A stretch of DNA of 44,354 bases from Edaphobacter aggregans (lineage in GTDB: Bacteria; Acidobacteriota; Terriglobia; Terriglobales; Acidobacteriaceae), in contig DZDJ01000001.1 of the NCBI GenBank assembly GCA_022736715.1, positions 65,749 to 110,102 on the forward strand. Direction: 5' to 3'. The first letter of the stretch is position 1. Every line of letters begins with the position of its first letter. Shown here one piece after another: positions 8,495-16,446 of this stretch. Position numbers and translations under genes: made by a program. The notes beneath the pieces were generated by a model, which was not told the origin of the DNA, ran no database searches, and saw nothing but the letters and a program-made list of their open reading frames with translations.

Positions 8495-8589
8495 TCTTAA
8501 TTTGCGTGCACCATGTATAGTTGCTGCGGATTGCCGATTGTTGCTGTTGCTCTCATAGACGTGTTTTGTGTGTGGAAAGTTTTCCTGTT

Positions 8590-8618
8590 TGCAGCAGACT
8601 CTCAGTTTGGGTATAGTT
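8590..8618 (+). promoter_or_regulatory. Putative sigma-70 promoter of the bactofilin gene
   Basis: TTGCAG at 8590-8595 and TATAGT at 8613-8618 with exactly 17 bases between them. Transcription would start near 8625, about 55 bases before the bactofilin ATG. Prediction from sequence pattern only. Confidence 0.5.
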
Positions 8619-8679
8619 CGGGCAAGCTGCACTGATACAGTAGAAGGTACACGGATTGGCCCCAAGGAGTATACCTGCG

Positions 8680-9129
8680 ATGAAACCAGGAGAAGGCGCA
8701 AGCACTGTCATTGGCAAGTCCATTTGCATTCGTGGTGAATTGAGCGGCAAGGAAGACCTTTACATGGACGGCACGATAGAGGGCACAATTACCTTGCCGG
8801 AAAATCGCCTGACCATCGGCCCAAATGCGCGTTTTCTGGCCGATGTTGTGGCCCGGGACGTGATTGTGCAAGGCAGCATGAATGGCAACATCAAGGCCAG
8901 TGGCAAAGTGGAGTTGCGGCAAACCTCCCAGGTGGCCGGCGATATTGTTTCTGTCCGGCTATCGATGGAGGAAAGCGCCGTAATGTCCGGGCGAATAGAG
9001 CTGATGACTCCGGCAGCACTCCATGCTGAGGAAGCTGCGGGAAATCTGCCGCAGCCGGAGCACGGGGCACAGCTCCAGATGCAGGAAGAAGGACCCGCTC
9101 CACTGTTTACCGCTGCCAATCCCGGATAA
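8680..9129 (+). CDS. Bactofilin (polymer-forming cytoskeletal protein)
   Basis: 149 residues. Bactofilins self-assemble without nucleotide into filaments of right-handed beta-helices that scaffold envelope enzymes. The central part shows the repeating short beta-rungs (GKSICIRGELSGKEDLYMDG, the LTIGPNARF turn, DVIVQGSMNGNIKASG). The N-tail is short and the C-tail is Gln/Glu/Pro-rich. The start is fixed at ATG 8680 by AAGGAGT at 8664-8670, 9 bases upstream; a TTG at 8656 lies before this ribosome site and is less likely. The next gene starts 36 bases downstream and is probably co-transcribed. Confidence 0.88.
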   Translation: MKPGEGASTVIGKSICIRGELSGKEDLYMDGTIEGTITLPENRLTIGPNARFLADVVARDVIVQGSMNGNIKASGKVELRQTSQVAGDIVSVRLSMEESAVMSGRIELMTPAALHAEEAAGNLPQPEHGAQLQMQEEGPAPLFTAANPG

Positions 9130-9165
9130 CACGGGAAGATTCCAGAGTGAGGGAGAACGACAAAA

Positions 9166-9819
9166 GTGCTGCGTGGCCTTTTTGGTGGGGATGCTGCTGA
9201 TTCAAAGTCTGTTCCATCACGTACCGCCGTTGGGCCCCGCATTCCGAGGCACTCCAGCGGATGGGGAAGCATGTTGCGGTATTTCAAGGAACAACCCAAC
9301 CTGCGCGTGCTGGACATTGGGCCCACGTCACCGAATAACATCAATTATCTGACCAATCTTGGCCACAGCATCTACATGGCGGACCTAGTGGAAGAAGCAG
9401 CACGGCCGCAGTGGCTGGCGGCCCAGAGGGAAGACGAACCCGCAGCTTTCAATGTGGACGGGTTCATTGCAGAAAATATGAACTTTGCCGGTCGCGCCTT
9501 CGATGCTGTTTTGTTATGGGACGCTCTGGATTTCCTTCCGGACCCCCTGATTACCCCCGTAGTGGCGCGCCTGCATGAAGTGACCGCTCCAAACGCATTG
9601 CTGCTGGGGTTTTTCCATACGCGGGAGACCGGGCCGGAGTGCACCTATTGCCGCTATCACCTGACAGAGGAAGCGACTGTGCAGATGCAGCAGTGTGGGA
9701 GCCACGCTGTATTACGTGTCTACAATAACCGCAATATTGAACGCTTATTTGCCGCGTTCAGCAGCTATAAATTCTTTTTGGCGAAAGATAACGTTCGAGA
9801 AGTGATCGTCACCCGCTGA
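9166..9819 (+). CDS. Methyltransferase-like protein with altered SAM motif
   Basis: 217 residues with a class I methyltransferase-like fold: motif I LDIGPTSPNN (about residues 49-58), acidic end of strand 2 IYMADLVEEA, and motif post-II VLLWDALDFLP (about 115-125). Motif I lacks the usual glycine-rich GxGxG loop (PTSPNN instead), so SAM binding may be altered or lost. The start is GTG at 9166, supported by GAGGGAG at 9149-9155. The gene follows bactofilin by 36 bases and is likely co-transcribed with it, suggesting a linked envelope or cytoskeletal role. Substrate unknown. Confidence 0.72.
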   Translation: MLRGLFGGDAADSKSVPSRTAVGPRIPRHSSGWGSMLRYFKEQPNLRVLDIGPTSPNNINYLTNLGHSIYMADLVEEAARPQWLAAQREDEPAAFNVDGFIAENMNFAGRAFDAVLLWDALDFLPDPLITPVVARLHEVTAPNALLLGFFHTRETGPECTYCRYHLTEEATVQMQQCGSHAVLRVYNNRNIERLFAAFSSYKFFLAKDNVREVIVTR

Positions 9820-9887
9820 ATGGGAGCTTCAGGGGGGCATTATTACTGACAGCCGTCCCAAGTTGAATGGACTGCGAGTACCATGGC

Positions 9888-9910
9888 CCGGCAGTAAAAA
9901 TAACTGCCGG
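9888..9910. terminator. Hairpin between convergent genes
   Basis: Perfect 8-bp stem CCGGCAGT / ACTGCCGG with a 7-base A-rich loop, in the gap between the methyltransferase-like gene (plus) and the small basic gene (minus). There is no clear T-tract on either side, so it may be a weak bidirectional terminator or a 3'-end stabiliser. Confidence 0.42.
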
Positions 9911-9925
9911 ACTGAGTACACTGAG

Positions 9926-10192
9926 TTACCTGGCAGAGGAAGGTTTTCCAGTCTTCTTTTTGCGGTGTTCCTCCCACCGGCGTTTCATCGCTTCAGCAAT
10001 GCGCTTGCGGCCTTCCGGAGTCAGCTTCCGCTTGCCGGCGTTCGGCGTGGGCTTCTTGCTCTGGCTCTTTCCCGGAGCAGTCTTTACGGCAACACTTTCA
10101 ACGCCTGCCAGCAATTCGCGCGCCTGCTGTAACTTTGCAATCTGAGCATCAATCTCAGCAATAATACGGCTAACTTGCACAAGTACCCCCAT
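9926..10192 (-). CDS. Small basic protein, possible nucleic-acid binder
   Basis: 88 residues from ATG 10192. The N-terminal 30 residues form a likely amphipathic or coiled-coil helix (SRIIAEIDAQIAKLQQARELL). The C-terminal half is very rich in Lys and Arg and contains a helix-like block KLTPEGRKRIAEAMKRRW. This block resembles a short motif seen in many small Acidobacteria proteins and faintly resembles NUMOD3-type DNA-binding helices. It carries no enzymatic motif. A nucleoid-associated or RNA-binding role is inference from charge and layout only. A longer start at 10222 is possible but would add a poorly supported hydrophobic leader. Confidence 0.66.
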   Translation of the reverse strand: MGVLVQVSRIIAEIDAQIAKLQQARELLAGVESVAVKTAPGKSQSKKPTPNAGKRKLTPEGRKRIAEAMKRRWEEHRKKKTGKPSSAR

Positions 10193-10255
10193 AAATAACA
10201 CCGTCCTGACGGGTAGAAACATCCTGCAGAGTGTAGGACTTGTGTTGATGCCATC

Positions 10256-10286
10256 GAAACAGGCATTCTTTTACCATACCTGTTTC
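10256..10286. repeat. Inverted repeat in the gap downstream of the APC permease
   Basis: GAAACAGG at 10256-10263 pairs with CCTGTTTC at 10279-10286 around a 15-base loop. On the minus strand it lies after the APC permease stop and upstream of the small basic gene, so it could act as a terminator-like structure or as an operator for the latter. There is no T-tract. The rest of 10193-10381 shows nothing else that I can support. Confidence 0.4.
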
Positions 10287-10381
10287 ATGGGCACAGGTGC
10301 AATTCTTTTATCGATTATCGAGCCACCATTTTGAACAACCGCTTTCTGGTCATTTTTATTGCCAGTTATTTTGTGCCGTAA

Positions 10382-12757
10382 CTATTCTTCCTTTTCCTTC
10401 TTCTTTTCCTGCGCCGGTGCCGGTGCCGGAATGGAATAACCGGGGCCTGCATTCTCAAATGTCAGCCGATCGTAACGGGAGGACCCAAGACCATGCGATT
10501 GATGCAACTCCTCCAGGGACTGCTTTAGCCCGCTGAGTGTTGCGTCCTTGTCCTGTGCATAGTCCGTTGCCAGCCGTGTAAGTGCATAAGTAACTACATC
10601 GCTGTGATGCAGGTTCTGCATGTCCGGATCGCGGCGCATGTTCAGCCAGATACGGTGCACCAGTTGCACATCATCAGCGTGGATTGACGGTGCATGCGGG
10701 CCGATATGGAAGCTCAAGGCCTCGCCATCCGGTTTGACGACATAGAAGGTGAACTGCCGCTTCGGTTCCGGCAATGCTTCCCAGGCCTGGCCAACATGGT
10801 AGGCCTGCTCCTGTGCGGTTAGTTTTGTTGACAGGCCGGAGACAACGGCCGCAGCTTCCAGCGAATTCGCCGTTTGCACCAGTGCCGCAAAAATGTCTCC
10901 CGCCGGAACGACCAGCAGGGAAATATGTTTTCCAAAGCTCTCCGCCACAGAGACGGCCTTGGTGAAGAGCATCTGCTCGTGCTCGCTGAAAAGTTGTTCC
11001 GATGCGTTGAGATATTCCGGTCCGCCAACGCCCATCATTCGCGCAGCCAGAACCACAATATCCTGTTCTGTGGTGTTGGTCCGTGCCAGGGCCCACTTCA
11101 GGGCGAATGGAGAGTTATAGTCCCGCACGGTGACCAGAACGCACCCAGGATTGATTTCCAGTGCCTCGCGGCCAACGTTGTCCTGGTGTTCCAGCTGAAA
11201 GTGTTCCTTCATCTGGCGCGCTGCAGCGTCATGGCGGCGTTTGTTGTCGCGCTCCGAGATGCTGAAAATAACAAAGAAGGCGGCGGCAAAAAGGACGCCA
11301 CTGACGGTGGCGACAGATTTGGTAAAGAGATTGACAATCGCCGTGGTCAGCAGCACCAGGAATACGGACAGTACCCCAAGCGGGATCTCCGTCTTTCCAA
11401 TGCGGATGTTAAACGGGACCTTCCAGCCGCGTTCTCCATGATATTTCCAGCGCAACACCAGCATGGCCAGCGAGTTGAAGGTGAAGCTCCAGATGACGCC
11501 AAAGGCATAGGCTTCACCGAGCACGATCACATCGCCGCGCGTGGCAATGATGGTAAAGAGCTGCATGCCTGTGACGAGATTGACGATGCGATAGCTGGTG
11601 CCGAATCTGCGTTGCGGCTTGCGGAACCAGTCGGAAAGCACACCGTCTTCGGCAACACGCATCAGCACGCCGGTGGAGCCGACAATCGCTGTGTTGACGG
11701 CGCCGGAGAGGATCAGAAAGCCGACAATCACGACAAAGATGCGGAATGCGATGCGCAATGCAAGGGGGCCAACCATGTACATGGCCATGCCGGCGATCAG
11801 GTTGTCCCGGTACACCGGAATGCGAACCGCATCCGGAATCAGCATCACTGCCAGCAGGGAACCGACCCCGGTAAAAATGAAGCTGTATATGGCGATGACA
11901 ATGGCCGCGCGCTTCAGGTTCTTCAGCTTCGGATGCTCAATTTCGCGGTTGACCTGCGCAAGGGACTCTTCGCCGCTCATGGCCAGCACCGATTGCCCAA
12001 AGGCCATGATGATGCCAAACAAGCCAAAGCTGGCGGCAATCGGGCTGTGCTTCAGAAAGCCCAGTGCATCGGGATTGAACTTGAGATTGGAAGGGATCGG
12101 CAGCGGAGGCAGATGCGCGCCAATGTGCCAGACGGAATAAAAGCCCCAGATCAGCAGGATTACCACCATGACGGTGGTAATCTTCATCACCTTCAGGGCC
12201 TTGTCGCTTGATTCCTCAATGCCCTTGGTGTTCTGCCACCAGAAATAGACCGTGATTGCTACCGCAATGATGGCGGAGGCGCCATCGACGGGGAACTGGA
12301 TGTTGGCGAATTGCGGGCTGAGCACATGGTGCCGTGCACCAATGCGGAAAAGCTCATTCAGCAACCCGACAACGTATTGCCCTGCCGAGACACCGGAAAT
12401 GGGCCCCGTCAGGATGTAGTCAAACATCAGGGCTGAGACGCTCAGTTTGGCAAAGGTACCGCCCAGGGCCTCTTTTACGATGCGGTAAACCCCACCCCGT
12501 GTAAACATCGAACAGCTTTCGACATAAACGGCACGGACGGCGAAGGAAAACAGCATTACGCCCAGAATGAACCAGGGTGCGGATTTTCCGATGGCCTCTT
12601 CAGCAATGCCTCCGGCATAGAAAGCCGACGAGCCAAGGTCGTTGAGCACAATGGCTGCGGCACGCCAGAAGGAAATGAAGGTGAGCATTACCGAGGAGGC
12701 CACTATAAGGCGAACCCGGTTCGATTGCGGAAGGGACATGGTCTGTTTTGACGCCAT
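10382..12757 (-). CDS. APC-superfamily amino-acid permease with C-terminal USP-like region
   Basis: 791 residues. Residues 1 to about 500 form a polytopic APC-type transporter with about 12 membrane helices, including a GSSAFYAGGIAEEAIG-type first helix region, the loop FTRGGVYRIVKEALGG, and a conserved segment AFGQSVLAMSGEESLAQV. From about residue 533 the protein is cytosolic and resembles a universal-stress-protein-like alpha/beta domain (CVLVTVRDYNSPFALKWAL, HISLLVVPAGDIFAAL). A Pro/Ala/Lys/Glu tail ends the protein. Such fusions suggest nucleotide- or stress-linked control of transport, which is inference. The substrate is unknown. The upstream region 12758-12896 holds a small palindrome (ATGTT CTGT AACAT, 12807-12820) but no clear promoter. 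Confidence 0.87.
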   Translation of the reverse strand: MASKQTMSLPQSNRVRLIVASSVMLTFISFWRAAAIVLNDLGSSAFYAGGIAEEAIGKSAPWFILGVMLFSFAVRAVYVESCSMFTRGGVYRIVKEALGGTFAKLSVSALMFDYILTGPISGVSAGQYVVGLLNELFRIGARHHVLSPQFANIQFPVDGASAIIAVAITVYFWWQNTKGIEESSDKALKVMKITTVMVVILLIWGFYSVWHIGAHLPPLPIPSNLKFNPDALGFLKHSPIAASFGLFGIIMAFGQSVLAMSGEESLAQVNREIEHPKLKNLKRAAIVIAIYSFIFTGVGSLLAVMLIPDAVRIPVYRDNLIAGMAMYMVGPLALRIAFRIFVVIVGFLILSGAVNTAIVGSTGVLMRVAEDGVLSDWFRKPQRRFGTSYRIVNLVTGMQLFTIIATRGDVIVLGEAYAFGVIWSFTFNSLAMLVLRWKYHGERGWKVPFNIRIGKTEIPLGVLSVFLVLLTTAIVNLFTKSVATVSGVLFAAAFFVIFSISERDNKRRHDAAARQMKEHFQLEHQDNVGREALEINPGCVLVTVRDYNSPFALKWALARTNTTEQDIVVLAARMMGVGGPEYLNASEQLFSEHEQMLFTKAVSVAESFGKHISLLVVPAGDIFAALVQTANSLEAAAVVSGLSTKLTAQEQAYHVGQAWEALPEPKRQFTFYVVKPDGEALSFHIGPHAPSIHADDVQLVHRIWLNMRRDPDMQNLHHSDVVTYALTRLATDYAQDKDATLSGLKQSLEELHQSHGLGSSRYDRLTFENAGPGYSIPAPAPAQEKKKEKEE

Positions 12758-12896
12758 TTAGGTCTTCTGAATAAGCTGCATTGCCTTTACTGATGATAGT
12801 GGCCCGATGTTCTGTAACATGCGACTGTGGCAGATGCCGTTACGCAAGAGAAAATACGCAGTGTTTTTCTGAGTGAAATTGCTTTGGAGTTGAGCT

Positions 12897-13085
12897 TCAG
12901 TTTTCTCCTCTGCCGAAAAGCTCAAACAAATCCTCAATAAAACTCACGACAACTACGATTGCAGAACCGGCAAGGCCTATGAAGAAGAGCGAACTGACGA
13001 TCCGCACAGAAGCGTGCATTAAAAAATCCATAACGACCCGATTGTAAATTGAACCCCGCAGAAAGCCAGCAAAATTTTTAAGCAT
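12897..13085 (-). CDS. 62-residue single-pass membrane protein
   Basis: Small protein with one clear membrane helix (about residues 29-50, SSLFFIGLAGSAIVVVVSFI), a basic/aromatic N-terminal part (RGSIYNRVVMDFLMHASVR) and an acidic C-terminal tail (EDLFELFGRGEN). By the positive-inside rule the N-terminus is probably cytosolic. I know no function. It is divergent from lnt with only 27 bases between the start codons, and this gap contains a perfect palindrome. The well-formed membrane helix and the regulatory gap argue that it is a real gene. Confidence 0.6.
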   Translation of the reverse strand: MLKNFAGFLRGSIYNRVVMDFLMHASVRIVSSLFFIGLAGSAIVVVVSFIEDLFELFGRGEN

Positions 13086-13090
13086 CCATT

Positions 13091-13109
13091 CCGGAGTGAT
13101 AGACTCCGG
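13091..13109. promoter_or_regulatory. Perfect palindrome between divergent lnt and microprotein starts
   Basis: CCGGAGT (13091-13097) and ACTCCGG (13103-13109) flank a 5-base spacer in the 27-base gap between the start codons at 13085 (minus) and 13113 (plus). It could be an operator or an RNA hairpin occluding either start. It is too close to both starts for normal promoters to fit in the gap, so promoters must lie inside the opposite genes. Confidence 0.45.
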
Positions 13110-13112
13110 CTT

Positions 13113-14792
13113 ATGCGGCAGATTCCGTTGCGGTTATGGTTCTTCGCCCTCTGTTCCGGGCTTTTGCAGATATTACCTTTCCCCATAGCCGGGCCAACTC
13201 CGCTCTGGCGCACCAGCGTCTGCTGGGTTGCAGTGGTGCCGCTGTTGTTTGCGTTGCTCTCGCAAGATAAAGCAGGAAAAGAGCTTAGCGTACTGCAAGC
13301 TGCCATTTTGGGCTATGTCAGTGGCATCGTCTGGTATGCCGGCAACTGTTACTGGATTTACCAGACCATGTACCTCTACGGCGGCCTTGCCAAGCCAGTC
13401 GCAATTGGCATTTTGGTCCTGTTCTGTTTGTATCTGGGGCTGTACCACGCACTTTTTGGCGGACTGATCGGCGTATTTCGGAAATCGAAATATGGAATGG
13501 CTGGTGCGTTGCTGGCTGCGCCATTCGCATGGGTTGCCGTGGAGCTGGCGAGGGCACGCATCACCAGCTTTCCCTGGGACCAGATGGGCATCTCGCAGGT
13601 GGACAACCATGTGCTTACCCGGCTGGCTCCGTGGACCGGGGTCTATGGCATCAGCTTTGTGATTCTGGCGGTGAATGCCTGCCTGGCGGCGGCCTTCCTG
13701 CTGCGGCAGTATCGTCTGCGCTGGCATGCGCTGGTTGTTGGAACGGTCTGTGCCGTTCTTTTGCAGTCGGGTGTTTTGAAAAGGCCTCCAGTGGCTCCAA
13801 CAACGGCATCCGCATCTTTGTTGCAGGAAAATCTGGCTGTTGGGGAGGAAAATACCGGCCCGCAGATGTCTGCCGGGCAGATGCTGGCCAGCTTTGCGCC
13901 ATTGAGTGCGCATCCAACCGGACCGGTTTACCTTGGTCTGCCCGGCAAGAGCACCCCGCTGGTGCGGCCGCAATTGCCCGGTCATTTTGATCTCATCGTA
14001 TGGCCAGAGGCCCCGGCGCCATTCCAGGACAACGACGCTGTTTTTCGCCGCAGCCTGTCTCTGCTGGCCCAGCAGACGCATGCCGCGTTGATTGTGGACT
14101 GCCTGGGTGTGGATTTTGACCGCACCTCGCCGCGTGGATACCGCTTATATAATTCGGCAGTCTTTGTGACGCCGCAAGGGGATTTTGCCGGGCGCTACGA
14201 CAAGATGCACCTGGTGCCTTTTGGCGAGTACGTGCCGTATCAGGACCTCTTTTTCTTTGCGAAGAACCTCACGCAGGAGGCGGGCGACTTTGACCATGGT
14301 ACGCACCGCATCGTTTTTCGCACCAATGGCCACATCTATGGCGTTTTCATCTGCTACGAGTCAATTTTTGCCGACGAAGTGCGCCAGTTTGTGAAGGAAG
14401 GGGCGCGGGTGCTGGTGAATGTGTCGAACGATGGATGGTATGGCGACACCAGCGCTCCCTGGCAGCACCTGAACATGGCGCGCATGCGGGCGATTGAGAA
14501 TCATCGCTGGCTGCTGCGCTCCACTAATACCGGAATTACCGCCAGCATTGATCCCAATGGCCGTGTGGAGTATGCGGCTCCACGGCATGTGCGCACTGCC
14601 ATTGCCGTGCGCTTTGCGTATGAGAGTGATTTGACCTTCTACACGCGCCATGGCGATGTATTTGCCTATTTCTGTACAGTCCTGCTCCTGTTGTTTGTGC
14701 TGTTGGCCGCTGCGCAGACCTTTCGCTTTGTGCACGCGCCAATTCCGTTAGAATCAGAAGAGCGCGGCAGTGGTTGCGCTGAAATCCAGTAA
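13113..14792 (+). CDS. lnt: Apolipoprotein N-acyltransferase
   Basis: Inner-membrane enzyme that adds the third acyl chain to the N-terminal cysteine of lipoproteins, needed for their Lol-dependent export. 559 aa, slightly longer than the Escherichia coli enzyme. Several membrane helices span about residues 8-220, followed by a periplasmic nitrilase-like domain. The catalytic triad is visible as Glu299 (VWPEAPAPF), Lys364 (RYDKMHLVPFGEYVP) and Cys414 (FICYESIF), and a final membrane helix lies near 520-540. The ATG at 13113 fits the first helix but has no strong Shine-Dalgarno and sits 3 bases from a palindrome. prfB follows 23 bases downstream. Confidence 0.95.
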   Translation: MRQIPLRLWFFALCSGLLQILPFPIAGPTPLWRTSVCWVAVVPLLFALLSQDKAGKELSVLQAAILGYVSGIVWYAGNCYWIYQTMYLYGGLAKPVAIGILVLFCLYLGLYHALFGGLIGVFRKSKYGMAGALLAAPFAWVAVELARARITSFPWDQMGISQVDNHVLTRLAPWTGVYGISFVILAVNACLAAAFLLRQYRLRWHALVVGTVCAVLLQSGVLKRPPVAPTTASASLLQENLAVGEENTGPQMSAGQMLASFAPLSAHPTGPVYLGLPGKSTPLVRPQLPGHFDLIVWPEAPAPFQDNDAVFRRSLSLLAQQTHAALIVDCLGVDFDRTSPRGYRLYNSAVFVTPQGDFAGRYDKMHLVPFGEYVPYQDLFFFAKNLTQEAGDFDHGTHRIVFRTNGHIYGVFICYESIFADEVRQFVKEGARVLVNVSNDGWYGDTSAPWQHLNMARMRAIENHRWLLRSTNTGITASIDPNGRVEYAAPRHVRTAIAVRFAYESDLTFYTRHGDVFAYFCTVLLLLFVLLAAAQTFRFVHAPIPLESEERGSGCAEIQ

Positions 14793-14815
14793 GAAGACAG
14801 GTCTACACCGACGCT

Positions 14816-15950
14816 ATGTTGAGTGATCTAGAATTCGCCTACGCTCCTGTGCGCGATAAAGTCCGCGACCTGCGGGGGTATCTTTGACGCTCCCCGGCTG
14901 AAGCGGGAACTCGCCTCCATTGAAGAAAAAGTTGCCGATCCCGCCATCTGGGCCGATCCGGCAAAATCACAGCCGTTGATGCGCGAGCGCAAACGTCTGG
15001 AAACTCTGCTGGCGGATGACGAGGAACTGGCGCGCCGCTCCGGCGACATTGAGGCCTACTTTGAACTGGCGCGCGAAGGCGAGCAGGTGGAAGAGGAGCT
15101 TGCCCGCGAGATTCCCGCGCTGAGCGACCATGCGGAAAAGCTGGAAGAGCGCACCATGCTGTCGGAGGAAACCGACCCGCTGAATGCGATTGTCACCGTG
15201 CATCCGGGCGCTGGCGGAACGGAATCGCAGGACTGGGCCGAAATGCTGATGCGCATGTACCTGCGCTGGGCAGAGCGGCAGGGGTTCAAGTCGGAGATCA
15301 ACGAAATTCAGGACGGCGAAGAGGCTGGCATCAAGTCGGCCACGTTCACCGTTTCAGGAGAATACGCTTACGGCCTGCTGACGGGCGAAATCGGGGTGCA
15401 CCGGCTGGTGCGCATTTCGCCATTCGACCAGGCCAAGCGCCGGCATACCTCCTTTGCCAGCGTGTTCGTATCGCCGGAAATCGATGACTCGATTGAGATC
15501 GACATCAAGCCAGACGAGTTGCGCATTGACACGTACCGCTCCGGCGGCAAGGGCGGCCAGCACGTCAATACGACGGACTCTGCCGTGCGTATTACGCATC
15601 TTCCGACCGGCATCGTAGCCGGTTGCCAGAACGAGCGCTCGCAACACAAGAACCGCGACAAGGCGATGAAGATGCTGCGTTCGCGGCTGTATGAATATGA
15701 GCTGGAGAAAAAGAAGGCGGCGACCAGAAAGATTGAGGACTCCAAGCTGGAAATCAACTTTGGCTCGCAGATTCGCTCGTATGTGCTGCAGCCGTATCGC
15801 ATGGCCAAGGACCTGAGGACGCGCGTTGAAGTGGGCGATGTGGATCGTGTGCTGGACGGTGGCATCGGTCCGTTTATCCGCGGCTTTCTGAAGATGCGGC
15901 GCGAGGGTGGGATTCCCGCGGCGATGGCAGCCGACGACCTGGAGGAGTAG
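14816..15950 (+). CDS. prfB: Peptide chain release factor 2, with programmed +1 frameshift
   Basis: RF2 recognises UGA and UAA stop codons and triggers peptide release at the ribosome. The gene opens at ATG 14816, reads 23 codons to CTT at 14882-14884, meets in-frame TGA at 14885-14887, and continues in the +1 frame from GAC at 14886 to the stop at 15948-15950. This gives 377 residues. The downstream frame carries the RF2 anticodon-like tripeptide SPF (15417-15425) and the catalytic GGQ (15552-15560). Both frames match the family end to end, so this is autoregulatory frameshifting, not a sequencing error or pseudogene. It sits between lnt and a CoA-binding protein gene. Confidence 0.96.
14873..14888 (+). 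promoter_or_regulatory. Programmed +1 frameshift site of prfB
   Basis: The site reads CGG GGG TAT CTT TGA C: a G-rich Shine-Dalgarno-like element three bases before the slippery CTT, then the poorly terminated UGA followed by C. This is the classic RF2 autoregulation signal. When RF2 is scarce the ribosome pauses at UGA and slips one base forward. Confidence 0.95.
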
Positions 15951-15957
15951 GGAAGCG

Positions 15958-16377
15958 ATGAATGAGCCGGAAGTGATCCACGAAATACTGACCAGGGCCA
16001 GAATAATTGCTGTTGTCGGGTTGTCGAATAATCCGGCGCGCTCCAGCTACGGGGTTGCGGAGCGGATGCAGTCGCTCGGCTACCGCATTCTGCCGGTGAA
16101 CCCTGCGATTGAGAGTGTGCTCGGCGAGAAGAGCTACAGCTCGCTGAAGGATTTGCCGGTAAAGCCGGACCTCGTCAATGTTTTTCGTGCATCGGAGCAT
16201 GTTCCCCCAATTGTGGATGAGGTCATCGAGCTGGGCATTCCGTACCTTTGGCTGCAACTGGGCGTTATTCATGAGGAAGCGGCGGCACGGGCGGAGGCAG
16301 CCGGGGTCAAGGTCGTCATGGACCACTGCATTGCGGTGGAAAGCAGTCGACTGCAATGGGAGCGGAAGGCAGAGTAG
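15958..16377 (+). CDS. CoA-binding protein (YccU-like)
   Basis: 139-residue Rossmann-fold protein of the CoA_binding_2 family. The nucleotide-binding start IIAVVGLSNNPARSSYGV (about residues 15-32) and VNPAIESVLGEKSY are typical. Later come LVNVFRASEHVPPIVDEVIELG and the LQLGVIHEEAAARAEAAGV segment. Family members bind CoA in vitro; a physiological role is not established. The start at 15958 is supported by GGAGGAG, part of the last prfB codons. Only 7 bases separate it from prfB, so the two form an operon. Confidence 0.9.
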   Translation: MNEPEVIHEILTRARIIAVVGLSNNPARSSYGVAERMQSLGYRILPVNPAIESVLGEKSYSSLKDLPVKPDLVNVFRASEHVPPIVDEVIELGIPYLWLQLGVIHEEAAARAEAAGVKVVMDHCIAVESSRLQWERKAE

Positions 16378-16446
16378 GGGACATCTGCTTTATCATTGCT
16401 GTATCTTTTTTCGCGCGGACAGAATCCAATCCAGCAAGGAACATTC

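Noticed and set aside
14816-14887. In-frame TGA near the start of prfB, as if a pseudogene
   Set aside because: It is the expected programmed frameshift site, with slippery CTT, downstream C and a G-rich element upstream, and both frames match RF2.
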